From Terrisporobacter petrolearius (GTDB taxonomy: Bacteria > Bacillota > Clostridia > Peptostreptococcales > Peptostreptococcaceae), in the NCBI RefSeq assembly GCF_020748185.1, contig NZ_JAHZMO010000007.1:1-64000 (forward strand): 64,000 bases of DNA, in the 5' to 3' direction. Below, one piece after another: positions 16,811 to 26,602 of this stretch; position 1 is the stretch's first letter; every line of letters starts with the position of its first letter. The notes beneath the pieces were generated by a model that saw only the letters and a list, made by a program, of their open reading frames with translations, had not been told where the DNA came from and made no database searches. The translations under genes were made by a program, and so were the position numbers.

Positions 16811-18280
16811 TTATATTAATTCATCGTATAGATTTTTAACTGTTGGATAGATTTTTTTAAACTTATTATATCTATCTTCATATTTTTCCACTAATTCTTT
16901 TTCTGGTTCTATAGTCTCTGTTACTTTTACTAATTTATTAACTGCATCTTCAATACTTTCAAACTCATTACAAGCTACAGCTGCAAGTATGGCCCCACCT
17001 AACGCTGGACCTTCTTCACTTTCTATCATATCCACTTTTAAATTAAGTACGTTTGAAATAATCTTCTTCCATAATGGACTCTTTGCTCCACCACCACAGA
17101 TTTTTGTTCTTTCTATATTTATACCTAGTGATTTTGCCACTTCTAATGAATCCCTAAGAGCAAAGGCAACACCTTCCAAAACTGCTTGAGTCATATCACT
17201 TCTAGAAGTATCCATACTCATTCCTATAAATGTTCCTCTAGCATTTGGATTATTGTGAGGAGATCTTTCACCCATTAAATATGGTAAGAAGTAAACATTG
17301 TTTTCTCCCAGTTTAGTAATATATTCTTGTTCTTTAGCATAATCTTTTGTATTTAAAACTTCTTCACTCCACCATTTATTACAAGAGGCTGCACTTAACA
17401 TACATCCCATCAAATGATAATTGCCATCAGCATGATCAAAAGAATGTAGAGCATTATTTGAATCTACCCCAAAGTTTTTAGAAGATATAAATATAGTTCC
17501 TGATGTCCCAAGAGATATATTACATCTACCATCTCCCACAGTACCTGTACCTATGGCTGCTGCTGCATTGTCCCCAGCTCCTGCCACAATTTTTACTGTA
17601 TTTGGTATTTCTAGCTCTTTAGCTATTTCATCAGTTACATTTCCCACAACTTCATAGCTTTCATAAACTTTTGCTAACTGCTCTTCTTTTATTCTACAAA
17701 TGTCTATCATTTCTTTTGACCAACATCTATTTTTTACATCAAATATTAACATTCCTGAAGCATCTGACACATCTGTGCAATGAACACCACTTAATTTGTA
17801 AGCTATGTAATCCTTAGGTAACATTATCTTTTTAATTTTTGCAAAGTTTTGTGGTTCTTTATTTTTTACCCATAATATTTTAGGTGCAGTAAATCCTGTG
17901 AAAGATATGTTTGCTGTATATTTTGACAAAGTTTCTTTACCTATTACTTCATTTAAATAGTCACATTCTTCTTTTGTTCTTCCATCGTTCCAAAGAAGAG
18001 CTGGTCTTATTACATCATCATTTTCATCTAAAATAACAAGCCCATGCATTTGGCCACCAAAGCTGATTGCACCTACCTGGTTTTTATCTATATCTTTTAT
18101 TAATTCTTTTAAGCCTGCTATAGTTTGTGCATACCAATCTTCTGGATTTTGTTCAGACCATCCTGGCCTTGGAAAATATAGCGGATATTCTTTTGATACA
18201 ATATTGCATATTTTGCCACTACCATCCATTAAAAGTAATTTTACTGCTGAAGTTCCCAAATCTATACCTATATAATACAT
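16811..18280 (-). CDS. xylB: Xylulokinase
   Basis: XylB phosphorylates D-xylulose to xylulose 5-phosphate for the pentose phosphate pathway. The 489-residue FGGY-family kinase starts MYYIGIDLGTSAVKLLL and contains the xylulokinase-typical GGQMHGLV, LLWNDGRT and the C-terminal CGGGAKSPLWKKI motif with the ATP-binding glycines. The start at 18280 is chosen because AGGGGG lies 6 bp upstream; the ATG 18 bp further up is before that site. It is downstream of xylA with a terminator-like hairpin between, so xylA is probably expressed more strongly. Confidence 0.95.
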   Translation of the reverse strand: MYYIGIDLGTSAVKLLLMDGSGKICNIVSKEYPLYFPRPGWSEQNPEDWYAQTIAGLKELIKDIDKNQVGAISFGGQMHGLVILDENDDVIRPALLWNDGRTKEECDYLNEVIGKETLSKYTANISFTGFTAPKILWVKNKEPQNFAKIKKIMLPKDYIAYKLSGVHCTDVSDASGMLIFDVKNRCWSKEMIDICRIKEEQLAKVYESYEVVGNVTDEIAKELEIPNTVKIVAGAGDNAAAAIGTGTVGDGRCNISLGTSGTIFISSKNFGVDSNNALHSFDHADGNYHLMGCMLSAASCNKWWSEEVLNTKDYAKEQEYITKLGENNVYFLPYLMGERSPHNNPNARGTFIGMSMDTSRSDMTQAVLEGVAFALRDSLEVAKSLGINIERTKICGGGAKSPLWKKIISNVLNLKVDMIESEEGPALGGAILAAVACNEFESIEDAVNKLVKVTETIEPEKELVEKYEDRYNKFKKIYPTVKNLYDELI

Positions 18281-18364
18281 AAGCATCCCCCTGCACATTA
18301 TTTTCTAAAGTTTTACATTCTAAATTTATATTACTTAATTTTCCCTAATTTCCTAATAAATAAA

Positions 18365-18410
18365 AAAGGTTGTAGTAAAGAAAGCAGAAGCCATATTTAT
18401 TACAACCTTT
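18365..18410 (-). terminator. Hairpin between xylA and xylB
   Basis: AAAGGTTGTA pairs with TACAACCTTT, followed by TTTATTTATT on the minus strand, 12 bp after the xylA stop. It could end most xylA transcripts or act as a leaky terminator setting the xylA:xylB ratio. Confidence 0.75.
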
Positions 18411-18421
18411 AAAATACTTTA

Positions 18422-19762
18422 CTATTTAGTTTCCATTATATATTGATTTAGTCTACTTTCCAATAATTCTTGTCTTCCTGAAACATTTGGAGTTACTCCA
18501 TTTTCTAGAGCATAAGCTTCCAATTCTTTAAATCCAACTTTTCCATCTATTATATCTTTTCCTAAACCTTCTTTATAAGAAGCATATCTTCTTTCTTTGA
18601 AATCTTCAAACACTCTATCTTCTATTAGTCTAGCTGCAACTTTTAACCCTCTAGCAAAAGCATCCATACCTGCTATATAAGAATAGAATAAATCAGATTC
18701 TTCAAAAGAAGCTCTACGAACTTTAGAGTCAAAGTTTAATCCACCTTTGTCAAATCCTCCGTCTAATAATATTTCATACATAGCTAATGTAGTATCATAT
18801 ATGTTTGTTGGGAATTGGTCTGTATCCCATCCTAACATTAAGTCTCCTTGGTTAGCATCAACACTTCCTAATACTCCATTTATTCTACATTGATTTAATT
18901 CATGTTGGAATGTGTGACCTGCAAGTGTAGCATGGTTAGCTTCTATATTTAATTTAAAGTCATTTTGTAAGTTATATTTTCTTAAGAATGCTAAAACTGT
19001 TGCAGCATCAAAATCATATTGATGTTTAGTTGGCTCTTTTGGCTTTGGTTCTATTAATAATTGTCCTTCGAATCCTATTTCTTTCTTATAATCTACTGCC
19101 ATTTGTAAAAGTCTTGCTAAGTTATCAAGTTCTAATCCAGTATCAGTGTTTAGAAGTGTTTCATATCCTTCTCTTCCACCCCAGAATACATAGTTAACTC
19201 CTCCTAATTCCTTTGTTACATCCATAGCTTTTTTGATTTGAGCTGCTGCATAAGCAAATACTGTTGCATTGCAAGAAGTTCCAGCTCCATGAACAAATTT
19301 ATCATCGCCAAATGCGTTTGTAGTTCCCCATAAACATTTGATTCCTGTTCTTTTCATTTCTTCTTTTATTACTTCAACTATTTCATCAAGGTTAGCATTA
19401 GTTTCTGCTAAAGTTTTTCCTCTTGGAGCTACGTCCACATCGTGGAAGCAGAAGAATGGTATCTGCATTTTTTCCATAAATTCAAAGGATGCATGCACTC
19501 TTTCTTTTGCTTTTTCCATAGCATCTTCTCTTTGATCCCAAGGTCTGTGCATAGTTGCTCCACCAAATGGGTCATTTCCCATATATGTTAATGTATGCCA
19601 ATAACTCATAGCAAATCTACAGTGTTCTTTCATTGTTTTACCCATCACCACTTCGTCTGGATTATAGTATTTGAAAGCTAAAGGATTTTTGCTTGTTGCC
19701 CCTTCATAATTTACTTTTTCAATTCCTTTGAAATATGTTTTTGTTTCCACTATTGTACTCAT
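18422..19762 (-). CDS. xylA: Xylose isomerase
   Basis: XylA interconverts D-xylose and D-xylulose. The 446-residue protein is the longer class II form. Seen motifs are [19 protein letters not shown] (catalytic His/Asp), [17 protein letters not shown] (metal Glu/Lys), [15 protein letters not shown] and [18 protein letters not shown] (metal Asps). The ATG at 19762 is chosen because GGAGG lies 10 bp before it but 1 bp before the ATG at 19771. It is transcribed divergently from xylR; a XylR-like operator lies 16 bp upstream of the start. Confidence 0.96.
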   Translation of the reverse strand: MSTIVETKTYFKGIEKVNYEGATSKNPLAFKYYNPDEVVMGKTMKEHCRFAMSYWHTLTYMGNDPFGGATMHRPWDQREDAMEKAKERVHASFEFMEKMQIPFFCFHDVDVAPRGKTLAETNANLDEIVEVIKEEMKRTGIKCLWGTTNAFGDDKFVHGAGTSCNATVFAYAAAQIKKAMDVTKELGGVNYVFWGGREGYETLLNTDTGLELDNLARLLQMAVDYKKEIGFEGQLLIEPKPKEPTKHQYDFDAATVLAFLRKYNLQNDFKLNIEANHATLAGHTFQHELNQCRINGVLGSVDANQGDLMLGWDTDQFPTNIYDTTLAMYEILLDGGFDKGGLNFDSKVRRASFEESDLFYSYIAGMDAFARGLKVAARLIEDRVFEDFKERRYASYKEGLGKDIIDGKVGFKELEAYALENGVTPNVSGRQELLESRLNQYIMETK

Positions 19763-19778
19763 AATTAACATTCCTCCA

Positions 19779-19799
19779 TTTGTTTATTGATTGAACTAA
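19779..19799 (-). promoter_or_regulatory. Candidate XylR operator upstream of xylA
   Basis: The 21-bp site reads TTAGTTCA-N5-TAAACAAA on the minus strand, an imperfect version of the TTAGTTTA-N5-TAAACTAA palindrome found before the aldose epimerase gene. It sits between the xylA ribosome-binding site and the A/T-rich promoter region in the xylA-xylR divergent gap, a normal place for ROK-type xylose repressor binding. Confidence 0.6.
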
Positions 19800-19945
19800 T
19801 TAAATAATATTTTAAAATATAATACTTTTTTATGAGATATTTAAACCTTTTTTCCCCTTTACTTGCTATTTTCTAATTAATCCTATATATCTTCTTTATG
19901 TGCTAAAATAATATTAAACATTATATTTAGTAAAAGGAGATTAAC

Positions 19946-21103
19946 ATGCCTGCTGCAAGTCAAGAATTAATTAGAAATATTAATAACAATCTTATACTTG
20001 AATCTATTTTAAACTATGGTCCCATATCTCGTGCAGATCTTTCTAAGAAGCTGAATTTGACTAAAGCCACTATTTCTGCAATTGTACAAGATTTGATTGA
20101 CCATTCTTTAGTAGTTGAAATTGGAAGTAAAGATACTCACGTAGGTCGTAAGCCTATACTTTTATGCTTCAATCAAAAATGTGCTTATGCTATTTCCATA
20201 GATTTAAACGCAGAGTATATTGCTGTGTACCTTTCAGATTTAAAAGGTGAGAAAATTTACTCTTCTCATTATAAAAATAATTTGGATTCTGAAACACTTT
20301 TAGAAAAACTTAAAGCCATAATAAAACATATTATAACTTTAGTTCCTGATTCAAAATACGGTGTTGTTGGAATCACTGTTGGTATTCATGGTATTACCTT
20401 TAATAATGAAATTATATTTACACCTTATTACAATTTGACTGGGCTAGATATAGCTTCTGATCTAAACAATACTTTTAATATTCCTGTGTATATAGAAAAT
20501 GAAGCTAATCTATCTGTTATAGGTGAAAAAGCTTTCTTCAATGATTATTCCAATATAGTAAATATAAGTATACATACGGGAGTTGGTCTTGGTATAATTA
20601 TAGATAATAAACTTTATACAGGTTATAATGGTTTTGCTGGTGAGTTTGGTCATTCTATTGTGGTCCCAAACGGAAAACCTTGTCCATGTGGTAATAATGG
20701 TTGCTTAGAGCAATATGTATCTGAAACATCTCTTCTTCGACATTACTCTCAACTAAAAGATTCAGAGATAAAAGATATTGATGTTCTAATTTCAGATTAT
20801 TTATATGGAGACATAGAAGCTAATCAAGTTATTAAATCTTTTATTGATTATATGTCTATAGCTGTAAATAATATTTTAAATACTTTCAACCCTCATATTA
20901 TTATCATAAACAGTGCCGTAACTACTTATCTTCCTAACATAATAGAAAAGATAAAAAATAGTATGAACAGCCGTATGTCTAAGTATATAAACATAGTTCC
21001 AACAACACTTCAAAATAATTCTATTTTATTAGGTGGCGTTTACATTATTAGTAAAAACTTCCTTAAAATTAATAACTTAGCTCTAAGTAGCAAATATGAT
21101 TAA
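19946..21103 (+). CDS. xylR: ROK-family xylose repressor XylR
   Basis: A 385-residue ROK regulator. A winged helix at residues ~20-60 (GPISRADLSKKLNLTKATIS) binds DNA; the sugar-kinase-like ROK domain follows, with GVTVGIHGIT, a GVGLGIIID loop and the zinc site GKPCPCGNNGCLEQY. Divergent position to xylA and the shared operator motif before xylA, the sugar-binding protein gene and galM support the XylR assignment. ROK repressors normally release DNA when sugar binds. AAAGGAG lies 7 bp before the ATG. It is the only plus-strand gene in this half of the window. Confidence 0.88.
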   Translation: MPAASQELIRNINNNLILESILNYGPISRADLSKKLNLTKATISAIVQDLIDHSLVVEIGSKDTHVGRKPILLCFNQKCAYAISIDLNAEYIAVYLSDLKGEKIYSSHYKNNLDSETLLEKLKAIIKHIITLVPDSKYGVVGITVGIHGITFNNEIIFTPYYNLTGLDIASDLNNTFNIPVYIENEANLSVIGEKAFFNDYSNIVNISIHTGVGLGIIIDNKLYTGYNGFAGEFGHSIVVPNGKPCPCGNNGCLEQYVSETSLLRHYSQLKDSEIKDIDVLISDYLYGDIEANQVIKSFIDYMSIAVNNILNTFNPHIIIINSAVTTYLPNIIEKIKNSMNSRMSKYINIVPTTLQNNSILLGGVYIISKNFLKINNLALSSKYD

Positions 21104-21123
21104 CTTCATATTTGCTTTTTTAT
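21090..21123 (+). terminator. Terminator overlapping the xylR stop codon
   Basis: GCAAATATGA pairs with TCATATTTGC around a 6-nt loop that contains the TAA stop, followed by TTTTTTATTT. The stem encodes the last residues of XylR. Confidence 0.88.
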
Positions 21124-21127
21124 TTAA

Positions 21128-21186
21128 GCAACGTAGTTATCTGCCGCGGAGCAAAGATAACTCGTTGGCACTATGAGCATAGCCAA
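21128..21186. repeat. Compound hairpin element between convergent genes
   Basis: GCAACG-T-AGTTATCT pairs with AGATAACT-CGTTG(G)C around a GC-rich 12-nt loop (21128-21169). A second hairpin, TTGG-CA-CTATG with CATAG-CCAA (21165-21186), overlaps its right arm, so the two folds exclude each other. The local GC content is well above background. The outer arms recur at 10615-10638. It could be a small dispersed repeat. Confidence 0.5.
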
Positions 21187-21192
21187 TTTTGT

Positions 21193-22377
21193 CTACTTAG
21201 ATTCTTTTCTTTTCTTAGATATAACATCAAATGCTACTGCTGCAAGTAAAACTAAACCTTTTACTGCTTTTTGCATATTTGCATCTATACCCATTATTGA
21301 CATACCATTATTTAATACACCCATAAATATGGCACCTATTACTGCTCCTCCAACTGTTCCTGTTCCACCATAAGCTGATGCTCCACCTATAAAACAAGCT
21401 CCTATTGCATCTAATTCATAGTTCATACCTGCTGTAGGTGCAGAAGAGTTGAAACGAGCAACACACATTAAAGCCGCCACTGCACTTAAAAATGCCATAT
21501 TTACATAAGATTTAAATAATACTTTATTTGTATCTATACCACTTAATTTTGCAGCTTTTTCATTTCCACCAACTGCATATAAGTATCTACCATTAACAGT
21601 TCTTGATGTATAATATGAGTAAATAAGTACTACTGCTGCTAATAATACTAGTATAGTTGGTATACCTTTATGATTTGCTAACTTGTATCCTGCAAATACT
21701 ATTAATGCACAAATTACTACTAATTTAGTTAAAAGTTGTGCCATACTTCCTGTATTATAACCTTTTTTACTTCTATTTTTCCTACTTACAAGTTCAGTAC
21801 ATACTAAGACAACACAAACTACTATAGCTACTATCATACACATAATGTTGATCTGACCACCAAAAGGATCTGGTATATAACTATTAAATAAATTTAAATA
21901 TTTTTCTGGGAATGGTGAAATAGTTAATCCACCTAATATCATTAAGGCTACACCTCTCCAAAGTAACATACCTGATAGTGTTACTATGAAAGCCGGTATT
22001 CTAACATATGCAATCCAAAATCCTTGCCATATACCTATCAATATACCTACTGCTAAACATATAGCAATGGCTAAATATACATTCATACCTTTAGTTACTA
22101 TTAATGTTCCTGCCAATGCTCCAACTAAGGCTACTATAGAACCAACAGATAAGTCTATGTTACCACCTGTTAATATACACATTAACATCCCAACAGCAAG
22201 TATAACAACATAACCATTTTGAGATATTAAGTTTGTAACGTTTCTTGGTGCTAGAAGTGTTCCACCAGTTTTAAATTGGAAAAACAACGTAACTATAACC
22301 AAAGCTATCAGCATGGTATTTTTTTTCATAAAAACTTTCAGTTTGTCCATACTATTAAATTCTTTTGCTTTTTCCAT
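21193..22377 (-). CDS. gguB: Sugar ABC transporter permease (GguB/XylH type)
   Basis: A 394-residue inner-membrane subunit with about ten hydrophobic segments, of the ribose/xylose-type permease family (BPD_transp_2). Recognisable parts are TGGNIDLSVGSIVALVGA after the second segment and the EAA-like DAIGACFIGGASAYGGTGTV loop near residue 330, which contacts the ATPase. It follows the ATPase gene by 4 bp. With the ChvE-type binding protein it matches the multi-sugar GguAB/ChvE system; xylose is the likely substrate given the neighbours, but arabinose, glucose or galactose remain possible. Confidence 0.88.
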   Translation of the reverse strand: MEKAKEFNSMDKLKVFMKKNTMLIALVIVTLFFQFKTGGTLLAPRNVTNLISQNGYVVILAVGMLMCILTGGNIDLSVGSIVALVGALAGTLIVTKGMNVYLAIAICLAVGILIGIWQGFWIAYVRIPAFIVTLSGMLLWRGVALMILGGLTISPFPEKYLNLFNSYIPDPFGGQINIMCMIVAIVVCVVLVCTELVSRKNRSKKGYNTGSMAQLLTKLVVICALIVFAGYKLANHKGIPTILVLLAAVVLIYSYYTSRTVNGRYLYAVGGNEKAAKLSGIDTNKVLFKSYVNMAFLSAVAALMCVARFNSSAPTAGMNYELDAIGACFIGGASAYGGTGTVGGAVIGAIFMGVLNNGMSIMGIDANMQKAVKGLVLLAAVAFDVISKKRKESK

Positions 22378-22381
22378 AACT

Positions 22382-23920
22382 CTACGCTCCTTGACTTGAT
22401 TTCAAAATACATGACATTATAATTTCTTGGTCTGCTTCTTCTTTGTTAAGCTCTCCCACAATTTTACCTTCATTCATAACATAAATACGGTCACTCATTC
22501 CTAGTATCTCTGGTAATTCAGACGAAATCATAATTACTGACTTTCCTGCTGCAGCTAATTTATTTATTATACAGTAAATTTCGTATTTTGCTCCTACATC
22601 TATACCACGAGTTGGTTCATCAAGTATTAGAATATCTGGCTCTGCAAACATCCACTTACTTAATAATACTTTTTGTTGATTTCCTCCACTAAGATTACCT
22701 ACGTTTTGTTCTATAGAGGTGCACTTTGTTTTTAGCTTTTGTTTATATTCTTCAGCTACTTTAACCTCTTCATCTTTATTTATAACATTGTGATTACTAA
22801 TTTTATCCATTCTTGCCATAGTTGTATTAACTCTAATAGGATTTGATAATATTAGTCCATTTCCCTTTCTATCTTCTGACACATATGCTAATTGGTTATA
22901 AATAGCATCTTTTACAGTATTTAATTTAACTTCTTTTCCATTAATAAAAATTTGTCCACTAATATTTGTGCCATAACTTTTTCCAAAAACACTCATTGCA
23001 AGTTCTGTTCTGCCAGCTCCCATAAGCCCTGATATTCCTACAACCTCACCTTTACGTACACTTATAGAAACATTATCTACTACTTTACGCCCCGAGAATT
23101 GTTCATGGTATACGTTCCAGTCTTTCACCTGAAAACAAACATCTCCAATTGGAATATTTTCTCTTACTGGGAATCTATTAGTTAAATCTCTACCGACCAT
23201 TCCTTTAATTATTCTTTCTTCGCTAAAATCATCTGCTTTTTTATCCAAAGTTTCTATAGTGGATCCATCACGAATAATTGTTATTTTGTCGGCAACATAA
23301 GATATTTCATTCAATTTATGTGAGATTATTATGGAAGTCATTCCTTTTTTCTTAAATTCCAATAATAAATCTAGTAATTTTTGTGATTCTTGTTCATTTA
23401 ATGATGCTGTCGGTTCATCTAATATAAGAAGTTTAACACTCTTTGATAAAGCTTTTGCTATTTCAACTAACTGTTGCTTTCCTACACCTATATCTTTTAT
23501 TAAAGTTTGTGAAGATTCTTGAAGTCCTACAACTTCCAATAATCCTTCTGCATCGGAATAAGTTTTATTCCAATCTATTGCCATTTTTTTGCCTTGTTCA
23601 TTCCCTAAAAATATGTTTTCTCCTATACTCATATAGGGTACTAACGCTAGTTCTTGATGTATAATTACTATACCTTTTTTCTCACTATCTTTTATTTCTT
23701 TAAAATTACAAACTTCACCTTTGTAAACTATATCTCCCGTATAACTACCATAAGGGTACACACCACTTAGTACATTCATTAGAGTAGATTTACCAGCTCC
23801 ATTTTCTCCAACTAAAGCATGAATTTCTCCTTCCTCAACTTGAAGGTTTACATTATCTAAAGCTTTAACTCCAGGAAATTCCTTGGTAATATTCCTCATT
23901 TCTAATATTATTTCAGCCAA
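22382..23920 (-). CDS. gguA: Sugar ABC transporter ATP-binding protein (GguA/XylG type)
   Basis: A 512-residue tandem ATPase with two nucleotide-binding domains, as in RbsA/XylG/GguA. Domain 1 has Walker [10 protein letters not shown], signature region [15 protein letters not shown] and Walker [12 protein letters not shown]. Domain 2 has the degenerate Walker [11 protein letters not shown], signature LSGGNQQKV and [12 protein letters not shown]. It powers uptake through the adjacent permease. It sits 140 bp downstream of the binding-protein gene, with a hairpin between that may lower its expression relative to the binding protein. Confidence 0.93.
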   Translation of the reverse strand: MAEIILEMRNITKEFPGVKALDNVNLQVEEGEIHALVGENGAGKSTLMNVLSGVYPYGSYTGDIVYKGEVCNFKEIKDSEKKGIVIIHQELALVPYMSIGENIFLGNEQGKKMAIDWNKTYSDAEGLLEVVGLQESSQTLIKDIGVGKQQLVEIAKALSKSVKLLILDEPTASLNEQESQKLLDLLLEFKKKGMTSIIISHKLNEISYVADKITIIRDGSTIETLDKKADDFSEERIIKGMVGRDLTNRFPVRENIPIGDVCFQVKDWNVYHEQFSGRKVVDNVSISVRKGEVVGISGLMGAGRTELAMSVFGKSYGTNISGQIFINGKEVKLNTVKDAIYNQLAYVSEDRKGNGLILSNPIRVNTTMARMDKISNHNVINKDEEVKVAEEYKQKLKTKCTSIEQNVGNLSGGNQQKVLLSKWMFAEPDILILDEPTRGIDVGAKYEIYCIINKLAAAGKSVIMISSELPEILGMSDRIYVMNEGKIVGELNKEEADQEIIMSCILKSSQGA

Positions 23921-24000
23921 TTACCTCTCCCCTTTAACTTAGAAGGGTAAATATAATCTCTTATATCTACCCTATTTTATTTGTCCTATAGTAATAAATT

Positions 24001-24029
24001 AAAAATTATCTGCTTTATGAATAATTTTT
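24001..24029 (-). other. Attenuating hairpin between binding protein and ATPase genes
   Basis: AAAAATTAT pairs with ATAATTTTT (9 bp) just after the binding-protein stop, followed by AATTTATT on the minus strand. Such hairpins commonly raise the ratio of binding protein to membrane subunits in ABC operons. Confidence 0.5.
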
Positions 24030-24060
24030 AATCCTAGCTTTATCTACAGCAAAGCCAATT

Positions 24061-25152
24061 CTATTTTAATTGATCTTCAGTGTAGTATCCTGAGTCTATT
24101 AATAACTCTTTATAGTTTTCTTTATCTGCGAATACTGGCTCACATAAGTAAGTTGGTACTACACCTTTTCCATTGTCATATGATTTTTCATCATTTACGT
24201 CTACTTTTTCACCTGACATTATTTGTCCAACCATTTTAACAACTTGAGTTGCTAATTTACGAGTATCTTTGAATACTGACATTGATTGAGTTCCCTTTAA
24301 TATATTTTTAACAGAAGTTATATCACAGTCTTGTCCTGTTAATACAGGGAAGTTATCTTTTGTATATCCAGCAGCTTTTAAAGCATTTGTTATACCATTT
24401 GCAACAGAGTCATTAGAAGATAATACAACGTCTACTTTTTTATTTCCTGTGTAGTTAGCTGTTAATATGTTATCCATTCTCTTTTGAGCTTCTTCAGTTG
24501 ACCAGTTTGGAGTAGCAACTTCTTCTAATTTTGTTTGTTTAGATTGAACAACTAATTTTCCCTCATCTATGTATTTTTGTAATACCTCCATAGCTCCACC
24601 AAAGAAGAAGCGGCAGTTGTTATCATCAGAAGAACCAGTGAATAATTCTAAGTTAAAAGGTCCTTTTTCTTTATCTAATTTTAAAGTATCAACTATATAC
24701 TGACCTTGTATTTGGCCAACTTTGTGGTTATCAAAGGTAGCATAGTAAGATACTGCATCTGTATCCATTATTAAACGATCATATGCTATAACAGGTATTT
24801 CTTCATTTTTAGCTTCTTGTAAAACTGTACTTAAAGAACCACCATCTATAGATGCTATAACTAAAAGTTTGCATCCACCAGTTATCATATTTTCAATTTG
24901 TGAAACTTGAGTAGCTATATCATTATTTGCATACTGTAAATCTACCTCATATCCTGCTTCTTCTAATTCTTTTTTCATGTTTTCACCATCTTGGTTCCAA
25001 CGTTGTAAATCTTTTGTAGGCATAGCGACACCTATTTTTCCACCTTCTTTTTTGTCTCCAGATCCTGAACCAGAACTAGAACATGCAGTTAGTGATAATA
25101 CTAGCATCACACTCATTGATAATGCTAATATTTTCCCAAAAATTTTTTTCAT
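24061..25152 (-). CDS. chvE: ChvE-type sugar-binding lipoprotein
   Basis: A 363-residue lipoprotein. The signal peptide ends at the lipobox LTAC (Cys at about residue 24), followed by a Ser/Gly-rich linker. The mature part is a type I periplasmic-binding fold closest to ChvE: GVAMPTKDLQRWNQDG, QYANNDIATQVSQIENMI, IASIDGGSL, IAYDRLI and SYYATFDNHKVG. ChvE homologues bind xylose, arabinose, glucose and galactose. First gene of the importer operon; AGGGGG lies 10 bp before the ATG, and a degenerate XylR-like site lies 50 bp upstream. Confidence 0.9.
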   Translation of the reverse strand: MKKIFGKILALSMSVMLVLSLTACSSSGSGSGDKKEGGKIGVAMPTKDLQRWNQDGENMKKELEEAGYEVDLQYANNDIATQVSQIENMITGGCKLLVIASIDGGSLSTVLQEAKNEEIPVIAYDRLIMDTDAVSYYATFDNHKVGQIQGQYIVDTLKLDKEKGPFNLELFTGSSDDNNCRFFFGGAMEVLQKYIDEGKLVVQSKQTKLEEVATPNWSTEEAQKRMDNILTANYTGNKKVDVVLSSNDSVANGITNALKAAGYTKDNFPVLTGQDCDITSVKNILKGTQSMSVFKDTRKLATQVVKMVGQIMSGEKVDVNDEKSYDNGKGVVPTYLCEPVFADKENYKELLIDSGYYTEDQLK

Positions 25153-25199
25153 CAGTGCTTTCCCCCTAAATTTTTTAATATTTTATAATAATAGGTTAT

Positions 25200-25219
25200 T
25201 TAATTTGATTAATAACTAA
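25200..25219 (-). promoter_or_regulatory. Degenerate XylR-like site before the sugar importer operon
   Basis: TTAGTTAT-N4-CAAATTAA on the minus strand keeps the TTAGTT ... AA-TTAA outer halves of the operator seen before galM and xylA. It lies 48 bp upstream of the binding-protein gene. The match is weaker than the other two. Confidence 0.4.
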
Positions 25220-25264
25220 TTTAAAATATCTTTTCCTTATTAAAACAACCTATTTTATACTTAT

Positions 25265-26317
25265 TTATTTGTTTATAAATTTATAAATAGTGGTACTTTT
25301 ATACTTATCTCCTGCTTTCAAAATAGGAGATTTGAAATTTTCATTATTAATTGAATCTGGGAAATATTGAGTTTCTAAACAAATGCCGCATCTGTCTTCA
25401 TATACTGTATTGTCTTTTCCTGTAGGCCCTCCAGAAATAAAGTTTCCTGCATAAAACTGTACCCCTTCACTATCTGAATATACTTCCATAGCAATATTTG
25501 TAGTTTCATCATAAAGTTCTGCTATTTTTTCTATTCCGTCTTCTTTCTTATCTATTACAAAGTTATGGTCATATCCACCACAAAATAGTAGTTGATTATA
25601 ATTTTCATTAATGTGAGAATTTATTTTTTTAGGAATTGTGAAATCCATCGGTGTCCCTATTACTGATTTAATTTCACCTGTTGGTATGGCTTTACTATCT
25701 TTTACTGGTGTAAAGTATTTAGATTTTATCCATAGTTGTTGATTAGTTGCATCTTTGCTCTTATGTCCTGACAAATTGAAATAACTGTGATTAGTTAAAT
25801 TCACAACAGTATCTTTATCACTTACTACTTCATAAGATAATTTCAATTCATTGTCTTCAGTTAAAGTATATCTAACCTTTACCACTAAGTTCCCCGGAAA
25901 ACCTTGAGCTCTATCCGAGTTAAAATGAGTAAATTCAACATAATTTTCTTTTTCATTCATATAATAATTCCACACAACATTGTGAAATCCTTTACCGCCG
26001 CTATGTAAATTATTGTTATTATCATTTTGTTCTAAGTTATACTCTATATCATTTAAAATAAAGCATGCATTATTTATACGATTACAATTAGGTCCAATAG
26101 TCGAACCAAAAAATTTTGGATTTGAAATATAATTTTTTAAATCATCGTATCCAAGAACCATGTCTATTTTTTCATTGTTCTTGGAAATAGTAAGGCTTGT
26201 TAATGTAGCTCCATAATTAGTAACTACGGCTTCCATACTATTACTATTTTTCAATCGAAATGTGAAAACGCTATCCCCAACATTAGTTGAGCCAAATTGC
26301 ATTTTTTCTATACTCAT
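25265..26317 (-). CDS. galM: Aldose 1-epimerase (mutarotase)
   Basis: A 350-residue cytoplasmic mutarotase that interconverts alpha and beta anomers of aldoses; with xylA alongside, xylose is a sensible substrate. Conserved residues appear in NNLHSGGKGFHNVVW (sugar-binding His), VNLTNHSYFNLSGH (catalytic His) and GICLETQYFPDS (catalytic Glu near the C-terminus). It has its own strong promoter with a near-perfect XylR-type operator, upstream of and running toward the importer operon. GGGAG precedes the ATG. Confidence 0.92.
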   Translation of the reverse strand: MSIEKMQFGSTNVGDSVFTFRLKNSNSMEAVVTNYGATLTSLTISKNNEKIDMVLGYDDLKNYISNPKFFGSTIGPNCNRINNACFILNDIEYNLEQNDNNNNLHSGGKGFHNVVWNYYMNEKENYVEFTHFNSDRAQGFPGNLVVKVRYTLTEDNELKLSYEVVSDKDTVVNLTNHSYFNLSGHKSKDATNQQLWIKSKYFTPVKDSKAIPTGEIKSVIGTPMDFTIPKKINSHINENYNQLLFCGGYDHNFVIDKKEDGIEKIAELYDETTNIAMEVYSDSEGVQFYAGNFISGGPTGKDNTVYEDRCGICLETQYFPDSINNENFKSPILKAGDKYKSTTIYKFINK

Positions 26318-26381
26318 ATCATTCTCCCTTAAAATAGTTATTTTATAGATCTTACTATAAAATATTACCCATTCTTATGAT

Positions 26382-26445
26382 TTAGTTTATTGACTAAACT
26401 AAGTATTTATATTTATATTGTAAAAACATTCTGACAGTTTGTCAA
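26382..26445 (-). promoter_or_regulatory. galM promoter with near-perfect XylR operator
   Basis: On the minus strand a consensus -35 TTGACA (26440-26445) and -10 TACAAT (26417-26422) are exactly 17 bp apart. The 21-bp palindrome TTAGTTTA-N5-TAAACTAA (26382-26402) begins 14 bp after the -10 and so covers the transcription start. It is the best operator copy in the window and ties galM to the xyl regulon. Confidence 0.82.
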
Positions 26446-26550
26446 ATATTTACTTAATATATCACGAAAATTTTTTGATGAATTTTGTGAAAATAAGTGA
26501 CTATCTTATTTGCATAGTATTAATTATTTTTTTAATTTCATCATAATGAA

Positions 26551-26590
26551 AAAAGATGCTTTAGTCATAATTTCTACGAAAGCATCTCTC
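26551..26590 (-). terminator. Terminator of the SH3/SGNH gene
   Basis: AGATGCTTT pairs with AAAGCATCT around a 16-nt loop, with TTTTTTC following on the minus strand. Confidence 0.8.
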
Positions 26591-26602
26591 TTAATTTCTT
26601 AT

